Assembly (NCBI GenBank): GCA_964493425.1
Contig: CAZBMW010000005.1
Coordinates: forward strand, 1-64,000
Direction: 5' to 3'
Origin: CAYLMG01 sp964493425
Lineage (GTDB): Bacteria; Planctomycetota; Phycisphaerae; Sedimentisphaerales; Anaerobacaceae
DNA length: 64,000 nucleotides
Of the stretch, positions 50,871 to 59,694 are shown one piece after another. Each line of letters opens with the position of its first letter. Position 1 is the first letter of the stretch. The translations under genes and the position numbers were made by a program. Under the pieces are notes generated by a model. That model saw only the letters and a list, made by a program, of their open reading frames with translations. It did not search any database and was not told where the DNA came from.

Positions 50871-51596
50871 ATGGATTTAAGGGGTGTCGTACTTGCAGGT
50901 GGGACGGGCTCGAGATTAAAACCTTTAACAAAAGTTACAAACAAACACCTGCTGCCCGTCGGCAAAAAACCTATGATATATCATCCGATTGCGAAGCTTC
51001 TCGGCGCGGGAATTGATGAGATTCTAATAGTCACAGGTGTCGAGCATATGGGTGATGTAGTCAACCTGCTCGGCTCGGGAAAAGATTTTAGTTGCCGATT
51101 TACCTACAAGGTTCAGGACCAGGCAGGTGGAATCGCTCAGGCGCTTGGTTTAGCGGAAAACTTTGCTCAGGGTGAACGCATTGTAGTAATACTGGGAGAT
51201 AATATCTTTCAGACAAATCTGAAAAGGTACACGGATAAGTACCGCCGGCAAAAAGGTGGAGCCAGGATATTATTAAAAGAGGTTGATAAACCACAAAGGT
51301 TCGGCGTGGCTGAAATTGAAGGCAATAAAATAACAAATATCGAGGAAAAGCCCGCTAGGCCAAAAACAAACCTGGCAGTTACGGGTATTTATTTCTATGA
51401 TGCTGCGGTATTTGATATTATAAAGACATTGAAACCATCTGCCCGGGGCGAGCTGGAGGTAACTGATATTAATAATGCTTATATCAGCAGTGGGCAAATG
51501 GAATATGATATTCTCGAGGGCTGGTGGTCGGATGCGGGCACCTTCGAATCATTAAGTTTTGTAAATAAACTTGTTACTAAGGAGCCGCCTGAATGA
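50871..51596 (+). CDS. rmlA: glucose-1-phosphate thymidylyltransferase, short RmlA type
   Basis: RmlA makes dTDP-glucose from dTTP and glucose-1-phosphate, the first step of dTDP-L-rhamnose synthesis. The 241-residue protein has VVLAGGTGSRLKPLTKVTNKHLLPVGKKPMIYHP, the nucleotide- and phosphate-binding signature, VVILGDNIFQ, and EEKPARPKTNLAVTGIYFYD. It is the short form, about 50 residues shorter than the 290-residue E. coli enzyme and lacking the allosteric extension. The gene has its own promoter with a palindromic spacer. rmlC begins 4 bp before its stop, so they are coupled. Confidence 0.93.
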   Translation: MDLRGVVLAGGTGSRLKPLTKVTNKHLLPVGKKPMIYHPIAKLLGAGIDEILIVTGVEHMGDVVNLLGSGKDFSCRFTYKVQDQAGGIAQALGLAENFAQGERIVVILGDNIFQTNLKRYTDKYRRQKGGARILLKEVDKPQRFGVAEIEGNKITNIEEKPARPKTNLAVTGIYFYDAAVFDIIKTLKPSARGELEVTDINNAYISSGQMEYDILEGWWSDAGTFESLSFVNKLVTKEPPE

Positions 51597-52120
51597 ATAA
51601 AAAAATCGCACAACTGAAAACGGTTTTTAGCGAAGATGGAATTATAATCAGGGGTTCTGGAGCGTTGATAGACGGCGTTACGGCAAGGAGCGCAAAAGTC
51701 ATCCCAGACGAACGGGGAAGACTCGGCGAGATTATGCGAGCGGACGATAAATGGTTCGAAAAGTTTGGGCAGGTGTATTTTACCACGACGTATCCGGGCG
51801 TGGTTAAAGCGTGGCATTATCATAAAAAACAAACAGACCATTTTTACGTTGTTAAAGGAACTGTAAAAATAGCTCTGTACGACGGCAGAGAAGATTCGAA
51901 AACAAAAGATGTAGTCAATGAGGTTTACCTCGGTGAGCACAATCCGGGACTATTGCGGATACCGGCCGGTGTTTGTCACGGCTGGATGTGTGTCGGCGAA
52001 ACTGAAGCGTATATAGTAAATGTAGTCTCGGAGATGTATAACTACGAGCAGCCGGACGAATTTCGTATCGACCCTCATAATAATGACATACCCTATGACT
52101 GGACTCGCAGGGATGGCTGA
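51593..52120 (+). CDS. rmlC: dTDP-4-dehydrorhamnose 3,5-epimerase family protein (RmlC type)
   Basis: The 175-residue cupin-type protein catalyses, or is expected to catalyse, the 3,5-epimerisation step of dTDP-rhamnose synthesis. It has DERGRLGEIMRADDKWFEKFGQVYFTTTYPGVVKAWHYHKKQTDHFYVVKG, with the central HYHKKQTDHF in place of the more usual HxQ motif of the best-studied enzymes; this variant occurs in related operons. Its start overlaps rmlA by 4 bp and its end overlaps rmlD by 8 bp. The operon context supports the role, but a different sugar epimerase is not excluded. Confidence 0.85.
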   Translation: MNKKIAQLKTVFSEDGIIIRGSGALIDGVTARSAKVIPDERGRLGEIMRADDKWFEKFGQVYFTTTYPGVVKAWHYHKKQTDHFYVVKGTVKIALYDGREDSKTKDVVNEVYLGEHNPGLLRIPAGVCHGWMCVGETEAYIVNVVSEMYNYEQPDEFRIDPHNNDIPYDWTRRDG

Positions 52121-52976
52121 TGAAAAAGTTACCATTCTCGGCGGAAAAGGAATGCTGGGTTCGGACGTCTCAGGGCTTTGCAGGCTGAAAAATATAAACT
52201 TCGAATCCTTCGACCTTCCCGAATTCGATATAACTAATTACGAACAACTGGCGGGCATACTGCAAAATGCAGATTTGGTAATAAATTGCGCCGCTTATAC
52301 CGACGTCGAAGGAGCGGAAGAACAAAAAGAACAAGCATTCAAGATAAATGCAGAGGCGGTCAGCAGGCTCGGGAAAATCGCGAAAGAAATGGGACTATGG
52401 GTGCTGCATATCAGCACCGATTTCGTATTCGACGGCAGAGCAAAGAGGCCTTATACAGAGACAGATGAGCCGAATCCTATAAATGCTTACGGGCAAAGCA
52501 AGCTGGCAGGCGAGCAGCTTTTAGTTGCAAGCGGCTGTCGCTGCTGTATAATACGTACGGAATGGACGTATGGACTGGGCGGCAATAATTTTATCACCAA
52601 ACTGATACGAAATGCCAGTGACAAAAACGAGCTCAAAATTGTCGATGACCAGATTGGTTCGCCAACGGCGACAGAAGAAGCTGCAAAAGTGATATTAAAG
52701 CTGGCGAGCCTGAAGCAGGAAGGTTTATTTCATTTTGCAGCAGAAGGTTTTGCCAGCCGGTTCGAGATGGCTGGTTTTATTCTTAATAAGCTCAATTTGC
52801 CGGTAAAGCTGAGAAGCTGTAAAACGAAAGATTTTCCAAGTGCAGCAAAAAGGCCTCTAAACAGCAGATTTGACTGCAGCAAAATAAGTAAGCTGCTCGA
52901 CGAACCTATAGAGCGATGGGAAAGGCCTCTTGAGCGGTTCCTGGAAAAACTAACTAAAAAAGGCTTTCAGAAATAA
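52113..52976 (+). CDS. rmlD: dTDP-4-dehydrorhamnose reductase RmlD
   Basis: RmlD reduces dTDP-4-keto-L-rhamnose with NADPH to give dTDP-L-rhamnose. From ATG 52113 the protein has 287 residues, with TILGGKGMLGSDVSGLC (GxxGxxG), YTDVEGAEEQKEQAFKINAEAVSRL, STDFVFDGRAKRPYTETDEPNPINAYGQSKLAGEQ (YxxxK), and LFHFAAEGFASRFEMAG near the end. The start overlaps rmlC by 8 bp; an earlier ATG at 52083 would overlap it more and does not match the family's beginning. rmlB follows 1 bp after the stop. Confidence 0.93.
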   Translation: MADEKVTILGGKGMLGSDVSGLCRLKNINFESFDLPEFDITNYEQLAGILQNADLVINCAAYTDVEGAEEQKEQAFKINAEAVSRLGKIAKEMGLWVLHISTDFVFDGRAKRPYTETDEPNPINAYGQSKLAGEQLLVASGCRCCIIRTEWTYGLGGNNFITKLIRNASDKNELKIVDDQIGSPTATEEAAKVILKLASLKQEGLFHFAAEGFASRFEMAGFILNKLNLPVKLRSCKTKDFPSAAKRPLNSRFDCSKISKLLDEPIERWERPLERFLEKLTKKGFQK

Positions 52977-52977
52977 A

Positions 52978-53991
52978 ATGAAAAATATTCTGGTAACAGG
53001 CGGTGCAGGATTCATAGGCAGCAACTTTGTCAGGATGGTGCTGTCTGAACAGCCGGAAACCTTTATTGTCAACCTCGATAAACTTACCTACGCAGGCAAT
53101 CTCGAAAATCTCGAAGGTTTTCTCGATAAGCCAAACCATAAATTTGTAAAAGGCGACATCTGTGACGGTCCGCTGGTCGAGAAGCTGATAGAAGAATATA
53201 AAATCGAAGCGATAATCAACTTCGCTGCAGAAAGTCACGTTGACCGCTCAATCACGGCTCCCAAGATATTCATAGAAACCAATATTAAGGGGACACTGAC
53301 CCTGCTCGAGGCGGCACGTGAGAAAAAAATAAAAAGATTCATACAGATATCCACCGATGAAGTTTACGGCGAGCTTGGCGCGGAGGGTAAATTCACCGAA
53401 CAGACACCCTATCATCCGAATTCGCCGTATTCTGCGAGCAAGGCGGCGGCTGACCACCTAGTTCGAGCTTTCGGGCATACCTGGGCTCTGCCGTATAATA
53501 TAACCAACTGCTCGAATAATTACGGCCCGTACCAGTTTCCGGAAAAGATGATTCCGCTGATGATAAACAATGCACTTAATAATAAGGAACTACCGGTCTA
53601 TGGGGACGGGCTGCATATTCGAGACTGGCTTTACGTTCACGACCACTGCACTGCTGTCTGGAAGGTTTTGACGGAAGCGGCGCCAATGAAGACTTACAAT
53701 ATCGGCGGCTGCAATGAAAAAACCAACCTTGAGGTTGTTCACCTGATACTTGAGCGTCTGGGAAAACCAAAATCGCTGATAAAGCACGTAACAGACCGGC
53801 CCGGTCATGACAGAAGATACGCCATCGATGCATCCAAGATTATGAATGAACTCGGCTGGGAACCTTCTGTCAGCTTTGAAGATGGTCTGTTCAAAACCAT
53901 AGATTGGTATCTGAAGAACAAGCAGTGGCTTGAAAACGTGGTTTCAGGGGACTATCAGAAATATTACGAAGAAATGTATTCAAACAGATAG
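52978..53991 (+). CDS. rmlB: dTDP-glucose 4,6-dehydratase RmlB
   Basis: RmlB turns dTDP-glucose into dTDP-4-keto-6-deoxyglucose with bound NAD+. The 337-residue short-chain enzyme has NILVTGGAGFIGSNF, the conserved LDKLTYAGNLENL, STDEVYGELG, NSPYSASKAAADH (YxxxK), and YNITNCSNNYGPYQFPEKMIPL. It completes the four rml genes, ordered A-C-D-B. Two glycosyltransferases follow 21 bp and 113 bp later on the same strand, consistent with use of the rhamnose for a surface glycan. Confidence 0.95.
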   Translation: MKNILVTGGAGFIGSNFVRMVLSEQPETFIVNLDKLTYAGNLENLEGFLDKPNHKFVKGDICDGPLVEKLIEEYKIEAIINFAAESHVDRSITAPKIFIETNIKGTLTLLEAAREKKIKRFIQISTDEVYGELGAEGKFTEQTPYHPNSPYSASKAAADHLVRAFGHTWALPYNITNCSNNYGPYQFPEKMIPLMINNALNNKELPVYGDGLHIRDWLYVHDHCTAVWKVLTEAAPMKTYNIGGCNEKTNLEVVHLILERLGKPKSLIKHVTDRPGHDRRYAIDASKIMNELGWEPSVSFEDGLFKTIDWYLKNKQWLENVVSGDYQKYYEEMYSNR

Positions 53992-54012
53992 GGGCAAAGG
54001 AATATCACTTCT

Positions 54013-54828
54013 ATGTCGGAGCTGGTTAAAAACAAGGCAACCATCTGTATTGTGAATTATAAAACACCAGACTTTACGAAGCTGTGTTTGCGCAGCATCC
54101 GCAAATTCACACATTACCCTTACGAGCTGATAGTTGTCGATAATGACTCGCAGGATGAATCCCTTGAGTATCTAAAGAGCCTGAAATGGATACGACTACT
54201 GCAGCACGACACGAGCGGCGAAATCGGGGGCGGGTATTCTCATGGTGCTGCACTGCAGCTCGGAATAGAGCACTGCAACACTGAGTTTTTTGTATCTATG
54301 CACTCAGATACATTCGTAAAAAAAAATAACTGGCTGACGAAATTAATAAACTACTTTAATAATGACACAACGGTTGCTTGTGTCGGCTCGGGTAAAATCG
54401 AGTTAATACCGCAATGGCGGATTTGGCTTAAAAAAGCGACAGATCTTCGGACGTTTAAGCGTAAACTTCTGCGAGAGCCCGACCCGAATGGCAAATACAG
54501 ATATTATAACCGGACAATATGCTGTCTGTACCGTACAGACATTCTTAATAAGGAAAAGCTTTCATTTTTGCCCGACAGAAACAAAGAGCTGGCTGCCGGC
54601 AAAAGACTCTACTTCGAGCTTGTTGACAGAGGATATAAGACGGTTAAGCTGCCTGCTAAAGTTTTAGGCCAATATATTATTCATCTTGCACATGCAACGC
54701 AGGCTATCAATCCAGCCGAGTTTTCACTGCGAAAAAAAACCATAAAGAAATGCAATCACCGAGTCAAAAAAGTTTTTTCTTCGGGTATAATCCAACAGAT
54801 ATTCAACGATAATTCGCTGGACAAATAA
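54013..54828 (+). CDS. glycosyltransferase family 2
   Basis: The 271-residue protein opens with TICIVNYKTPDFTKLCLRSIRKFTHYPYELIVVDNDSQDES, the nucleotide-sugar-binding start of the GT2/GT-A fold, and has HSDTFVKKNNWL, where the usual DxD is HSDTF. It lies directly after rmlB and is probably a rhamnosyltransferase or a transferase using a neighbouring sugar; the donor is inferred only from context. The product is cytoplasmic or peripheral. No transmembrane helix is visible. Between it and the next gene is a short gap without a supported gene. Confidence 0.85.
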   Translation: MSELVKNKATICIVNYKTPDFTKLCLRSIRKFTHYPYELIVVDNDSQDESLEYLKSLKWIRLLQHDTSGEIGGGYSHGAALQLGIEHCNTEFFVSMHSDTFVKKNNWLTKLINYFNNDTTVACVGSGKIELIPQWRIWLKKATDLRTFKRKLLREPDPNGKYRYYNRTICCLYRTDILNKEKLSFLPDRNKELAAGKRLYFELVDRGYKTVKLPAKVLGQYIIHLAHATQAINPAEFSLRKKTIKKCNHRVKKVFSSGIIQQIFNDNSLDK

Positions 54829-54913
54829 ATGAAAAAAACAAGCAACATCGTGCTTTTTGTCCGTGTTATGATATTGAGGCGATATTCACACCCGCAGTTA
54901 AAAGCGAGGGCAA

Positions 54914-55900
54914 ATGAATCTGCTCGTAATAAGCAATAATCCAAATAGAGCAAGTTTCAGGCAGCGGATAGGCATATATCTTGACAGCCTTCGGGCTAAC
55001 GGTATCAACTGCGAAGTTGCCAAACTGCCCACAAATGAAGCCAGCAGAGCAAAGCTTTTTACGCTGGCTAAAAAATTCGACGGCGTTTTTCTTCATAAAA
55101 AAAGACTAAATTTTTTCGATGCAATTCTGCTTCGAAGATTTGCCAAAAAGATAATATACGACTTCGATGATGCCGTAATGTATAATGAAAACAATCCTGA
55201 AAACCACAGCTCTCGAAGATACACATCTTTTAAAAGAACAACCCGCCTGGCAGATTTAATCATCGCAGGTAATAGTTACCTGGCTGAGCACGCAACTCCA
55301 TTCAATAATAATATACACATTCTTCCAACAGGTCTTGACACTAAAGCTTATGATATCAACAAACCTGAAAGTGATGGAAAAATCAGGCTGGCCTGGATAG
55401 GCAGTAAAAGCACATTAAAGTACCTCGAAGAAATTAAAGATGCCCTTGAGCAAACAGGCCGCCGTCATAAAAATGTCGTCTTGAGGATAATCTGTGATAA
55501 ATTTATCGATTTGCAGAATCTCAAGGTAGAAAAAGCAATCTGGAGACTCGATGGGCAATATTCCGCACTGATAGAATGTGACATCGGCCTTGCCCCCCTG
55601 CCGGATAATAATTTCACAAAAGGCAAATGCGGTTTTAAAATACTGCAATATCAGTCAGCGGGACTGCCCGTAATCGCATCGCCCGTAGGAATGAATACCG
55701 AGCTCATAGAAGACGGAAAAACAGGCCTCCTCGCCGGTGACACTAATCAATGGACTGATAAAATACGCATACTTATCGAAAATGAGGGGCAAAGAAAAAA
55801 ATTAGCTGATGCTGCCAAAAAAAATGTTACAAAATTCGACTACACCGTCCTCGGCCGCCAACTTAACGAGCTGATTAAAAAATGCCTCAGTGACAACTAA
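54914..55900 (+). CDS. glycosyltransferase family 1/4-like
   Basis: The 328-residue protein has the GT-B fold look: NLLVISNNPNRASFRQRIGIYLDSL at the start, an FDDAVMYNENNP acidic patch, and GKCGFKILQYQSAGLPVIASPVGMNTELIEDGKTGLLA at the donor-binding end, the classical E-x7-E region with lysine before it. This is characteristic of GT4 enzymes, although the N-terminal half is divergent. An AGGGCAA site precedes the ATG by a few bases. It ends 19 bp before the convergent stop of the tandem-kinase gene. Confidence 0.85.
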   Translation: MNLLVISNNPNRASFRQRIGIYLDSLRANGINCEVAKLPTNEASRAKLFTLAKKFDGVFLHKKRLNFFDAILLRRFAKKIIYDFDDAVMYNENNPENHSSRRYTSFKRTTRLADLIIAGNSYLAEHATPFNNNIHILPTGLDTKAYDINKPESDGKIRLAWIGSKSTLKYLEEIKDALEQTGRRHKNVVLRIICDKFIDLQNLKVEKAIWRLDGQYSALIECDIGLAPLPDNNFTKGKCGFKILQYQSAGLPVIASPVGMNTELIEDGKTGLLAGDTNQWTDKIRILIENEGQRKKLADAAKKNVTKFDYTVLGRQLNELIKKCLSDN

Positions 55901-55919
55901 TAAAAATCAGCCAAAATCA

Positions 55920-57299
55920 CTACCAGAAAGAAATGTCTATTTGACCACCCTGCCTGAGACGCTTAATATCCTTCGACTGTCTTATCTTATAGATAAATTC
56001 AAACCTGTGAAATTTCAGAGAATCGAGATCTGTCAGGACAAGGGTATTGTTCGCAATCAGGATATTAGTATGCTTCAAATCACCGTGTGTAATACGATAT
56101 TCTGCAAGTTTTTTCATTAATATCTTCAACTGTTCTTTTATCAAAAAAAACTTCTGCTGTTCCGGCTGGTTGTTCTTCAGAAAATCGTAAAGTTTTTGCC
56201 CTTCGACGTACTCAGTGACAATATAAGACTGCCATACAAGCCCACCTTTCTTTTTTTTAATGAAGGCAAGCGGTTTCGGTGTTGAGATGCTTAACATTCC
56301 GAGACGATGGCCGTAAAGCCAGCTGCGACGGGCCCGAGAGCCCATTACCGTATGGCGCAGGGAATGTACCAGGCCTTTGTGGTTATAGCGTTTGACGACG
56401 ACATCTTTTTCGTTGAAGTTTATGCGGGAGAGATAGCTCGTATTACCTCTTTTGAGAATCCTGCCGGCGTCCATCAAAGAATCGATTTGGTTTATAAAAT
56501 CAATTGGATTTACGAAGTCAATGTAGCTTCTGTCAAATAAGGCAAAATGTCGGCTGGTCCTGATTTTCAGCACCCTTTTACTTGTGCGCATGCACTTTTT
56601 CAGGCCCCTTTTAATCTGTTCTTTTCTATGCTGGTCTCTGTTTCCTACCACCAAAGCCTTTTGGGCCTCATCAAAACACCAGCCTCGCACATCAAAATAC
56701 TCTTTGCATAGTTTATCAAACAAGTCGATGTCATCATCAGGTATATAGCAGCTAAGCAGTGCCAACTGGGAGATGCTTTCTGTTCTGCATAGAGGACGAT
56801 GAAAAAACTTCATACGAGCCGGGTCCAGTGCATAAACAGCATCTTCTAAAACAAGAAAATTTCCCAAATGCAGGTCTTTCTGGAAAACGCCCTTGTCATT
56901 TTGCCTTGCCAGCTCCCTGCAAACAAGGGCCAGAACCTTGAATCTATCCTGGTCATCTTCAGCACCGTTAAAAACCTCAAGAGCCGTAGAAGAATCTACT
57001 ATTTTACCTGTTACAATCGCCCATCTTCGGTCTGTAGTCTGCCCAAAAAACAAGGGTTTCGGGGCATTCAACCGGCATTTGCACAAAAGATTTAATCCCC
57101 GCCACTCTTTTTTAAGATGATGCCGTGCAAAAAACTTTTTTAAGAAGATTTTTACAATGACCGCCTTGTTATTCCATCGAGCATCATAAATTTGCCTGCT
57201 ACCCGGTACAGCCCGCAAAAGAGAATGACACTCCACAGATTCCAGCTTCTCAGGATTCAAACCGTTTTTAATTTTTAGATTAATTGGAAGTTCAGCCAT
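55920..57299 (-). CDS. protein with two lipopolysaccharide-kinase-like domains in tandem
   Basis: The 459-residue protein (ATG 57299; an earlier TTG at 57317 is less likely) carries two eukaryotic-like kinase domains of the WaaP/InaA type. The first has VIVKIFLKKF as the ATP lysine site, QKDLHLGNFLV as catalytic loop and LDPARMKFF as metal site. The second has DVVVKRYNHKG, THGDLKHTNILIANN and TDLDSLKF. Both keep the catalytic Asp and Asn and the VAIK lysine, so both may be active, although the first lacks the usual His of the HxD. WaaP-like enzymes phosphorylate heptose or Kdo residues of lipopolysaccharide. The ABC exporter gene lies upstream, 87 bp away, on the same strand. Confidence 0.82.
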   Translation of the reverse strand: MAELPINLKIKNGLNPEKLESVECHSLLRAVPGSRQIYDARWNNKAVIVKIFLKKFFARHHLKKEWRGLNLLCKCRLNAPKPLFFGQTTDRRWAIVTGKIVDSSTALEVFNGAEDDQDRFKVLALVCRELARQNDKGVFQKDLHLGNFLVLEDAVYALDPARMKFFHRPLCRTESISQLALLSCYIPDDDIDLFDKLCKEYFDVRGWCFDEAQKALVVGNRDQHRKEQIKRGLKKCMRTSKRVLKIRTSRHFALFDRSYIDFVNPIDFINQIDSLMDAGRILKRGNTSYLSRINFNEKDVVVKRYNHKGLVHSLRHTVMGSRARRSWLYGHRLGMLSISTPKPLAFIKKKKGGLVWQSYIVTEYVEGQKLYDFLKNNQPEQQKFFLIKEQLKILMKKLAEYRITHGDLKHTNILIANNTLVLTDLDSLKFHRFEFIYKIRQSKDIKRLRQGGQIDISFW

Positions 57300-57386
57300 A
57301 TGATACTGTCCGGGCAATTAGTAAAAACCGTGACAATCAATACCGCAAACATCAAGCCGGCAACGATTATGATTTTTATTTCTAAT

Positions 57387-59537
57387 CTAAGTAGCTACAA
57401 GCTGTGTTTCATATAAACTGTGATATAACGGACAGGTTTTAATCAGCTCTTCATGCTGGCCCTGCGCAATAATCTGCCCATTGTCCATCACGACTATCAA
57501 ATCAGCTGTAATAACAGTACTGAATCTATGCGCGATAATAAAACTTGTTCTGTGCTGCATCATCTGTTCAATTGCATTATGGATTTTAGCCTCGCTTTCG
57601 GCATCAACCTGGCTTGTAGCCTCGTCAAAAATCAGGATTGTGGGATTTTTCAAAATGGCTCTTGCGATGACAATTCTTTGCAGTTGTCCCCCGCTGAGTC
57701 CCGAGCCGTGTTCACCGATTATCGTATCATAAGCATCCGGCAAAGGAGCGATAAATTCATGTGCATAAGCTGCTTTTGCGGCTTTTATTATTTGCTCTCT
57801 CGTTGCATCGGGCTTTCCATAAGCAATATTAGCAGCTATAGTATCGTTAAATGTCACCACCTCCTGTGTGACCATACCAAGCTGGTCTCGTAAGCTGTGC
57901 AGAGTCACATCCTGAATATCCGTTCCATCTATGAGAATCTTTCCGCTGTCCGGTTCATAAAACCTCGGTATAAGGTTGGCAAGAGTAGTCTTTCCCGAAC
58001 CGTTGGGCCCTACAATTGCAATATTATGGCCAGCCTGAACCTTAAGGTTAATCTTATTCAGTACAGGTCTATCCGAACCAGGATAGGTAAAGACCACATC
58101 TCTAAATTCGATTTCTCTGCTGAGCGGTGCAAGCTCCACCGCATCAGGTCTTTCCTTCTCCGCAGGCTCATCAAGCAGAGTAAAGACACGCTCTGCTGCT
58201 GCATTGGACAATTGAATTTTATTCCAGATATCGCTGCTTTTTCTCATCGATTCAGCAGCCATTCCAAGCGCTACCAAAAGCGAAAGGAACGAGCTCGCTT
58301 TCATATTAATATCAGGATTTACAACCCAGTGGATGCCGACAAGCAGAGCCGCTGAGCCTGCAAACATTCCGAGCACCTCAAGAATAGGCCCGGTAGAGAC
58401 ATCAACCTTTGTTACGCTCAATAGTCTTTTCAGATACCTTCTGTTTACCTGCTTATAGGAGGCCTGCTCATTGGTCTGCTGATTATAGACCTTAATAACC
58501 CGCAAGGCCCCGGCAATACCCTCAAGCTTGCCGAGCATCTGTGCTGAAATAACCAGCGACCTTTTCGCAGCCTTTCTTATTTTCTTGCCAAGCAAAACGC
58601 CGATACAGAATACCACAGGCGCCATCGCGAGAAATATCAACGTGAGCTTGTAGCTGATAAGGAAGGCAAGAATCAATGCCCACAGCGCAACCATAGGTTC
58701 ACGCAGAGCCTTGCCCAATAACAACTTCGCACCTTCAGCAGTCTGCCCTATGTCCCTGAGAATCCTGCTGATAGTATCACTGGTTCCCCAGCGTGAGAAG
58801 TAACCAAAGGGCATATTCATTACATGCAATACCACGTCTTCGCGCAGCTGCGCATTTGCTATCTGAACGATTTTCTCGCCTATGTATTTCTGATAAAAGG
58901 TTGCTAGGCATCTTATAACAGTAACAATCACCAAAGCTGTAATTATATAAACAACAACCATTAACTTTTCGCTTTTACTCTGGCCTCTTTTAATAAAACC
59001 AACCAGAGACTGAGCAAGCTTTACGATAAAAGTCTTTTCAGGAACAGCAATATCAAGCTCCTCGATAACCTCCTTTCCTTCTTCATCGAGCCTCCTAACC
59101 TGAACAGCAGCAGTCTCATTATCAGAAGTAGCCAGCTCTTCAAGCAGTTTACTTCTTGGAACTTCACCAGTTTTTTCATCTACAATCCAATCACCGGCGC
59201 CAATGATTTTGTCTTCTTTTTTCAAACCGGCCGTTTGAGCGGGACTCTTATTATCCACTCCGGTGACAAGCAGATAATAAGAGATGCCTATATCTCCGTT
59301 TTCCGTAAAATCTGCCGTATCGGGCACATAGAATCGCGTTCCATAGCGCCAATCACATACTTTTCTATCGACCCAGCCGTGCAGCCCTTCCTCGCCCATC
59401 AGCACCTTCAAAAACGGAACCAATGTTGCCAAACTCAAAGATAACAGGAAAGCCGCAATAAAAGCGCTTAAAAATACAAAAATAAGCCTCGGCCACTGAG
59501 GTAGTATGTACTTAAATACACGCCAAAAAGAATTCAT
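57387..59537 (-). CDS. MsbA-like ABC exporter with an inserted PDZ-like domain
   Basis: This 716-residue protein is an ABC half-transporter of the lipid-exporter type. The first helix (about 17-40) is followed not by a short loop but by about 150 residues, in which a PDZ-like domain is seen at about 85-165: YLLVTGVDNKSPAQTAGLKKEDKIIGAGD matches the GLxxGDxI core of PDZ domains, followed by strands with VRRLDEEGKEVIEELDI. TM2 then starts near 192 and the other membrane helices and the ATPase follow (Walker A GPNGSGKTT, signature LSGGQLQR, Walker B ILIFDEATSQVD, H-loop IIAHRFS). The ATG at 59537 is chosen because AAGGAG lies before it. A PDZ domain inside a transporter is highly unusual. Confidence 0.9.
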   Translation of the reverse strand: MNSFWRVFKYILPQWPRLIFVFLSAFIAAFLLSLSLATLVPFLKVLMGEEGLHGWVDRKVCDWRYGTRFYVPDTADFTENGDIGISYYLLVTGVDNKSPAQTAGLKKEDKIIGAGDWIVDEKTGEVPRSKLLEELATSDNETAAVQVRRLDEEGKEVIEELDIAVPEKTFIVKLAQSLVGFIKRGQSKSEKLMVVVYIITALVIVTVIRCLATFYQKYIGEKIVQIANAQLREDVVLHVMNMPFGYFSRWGTSDTISRILRDIGQTAEGAKLLLGKALREPMVALWALILAFLISYKLTLIFLAMAPVVFCIGVLLGKKIRKAAKRSLVISAQMLGKLEGIAGALRVIKVYNQQTNEQASYKQVNRRYLKRLLSVTKVDVSTGPILEVLGMFAGSAALLVGIHWVVNPDINMKASSFLSLLVALGMAAESMRKSSDIWNKIQLSNAAAERVFTLLDEPAEKERPDAVELAPLSREIEFRDVVFTYPGSDRPVLNKINLKVQAGHNIAIVGPNGSGKTTLANLIPRFYEPDSGKILIDGTDIQDVTLHSLRDQLGMVTQEVVTFNDTIAANIAYGKPDATREQIIKAAKAAYAHEFIAPLPDAYDTIIGEHGSGLSGGQLQRIVIARAILKNPTILIFDEATSQVDAESEAKIHNAIEQMMQHRTSFIIAHRFSTVITADLIVVMDNGQIIAQGQHEELIKTCPLYHSLYETQLVAT

Positions 59538-59694
59538 AAAACAACTCCTTTTATTTATAAGGACGAACAACAATAGCGTACCATCTTCAAATGGTCAAGC
59601 TTAAAGTTGCCTTAACCGTTTAGGATTACTTTAAGTGAAATTTCTCGTGAAAAAACTGAGCTTCTATGAGCAGAATTGAAAAAATATTTGAGTT

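Noticed and set aside
54829..54939. An ORF of 36 residues between the two glycosyltransferases
   Set aside because: It starts directly at the stop of the first gene, overlaps the start of the second by 26 bases, has no ribosome site and shows no family resemblance.
59638..59694. A terminator after the hybrid kinase gene
   Set aside because: The GAGC repeats there are direct, not inverted, so no stem forms.
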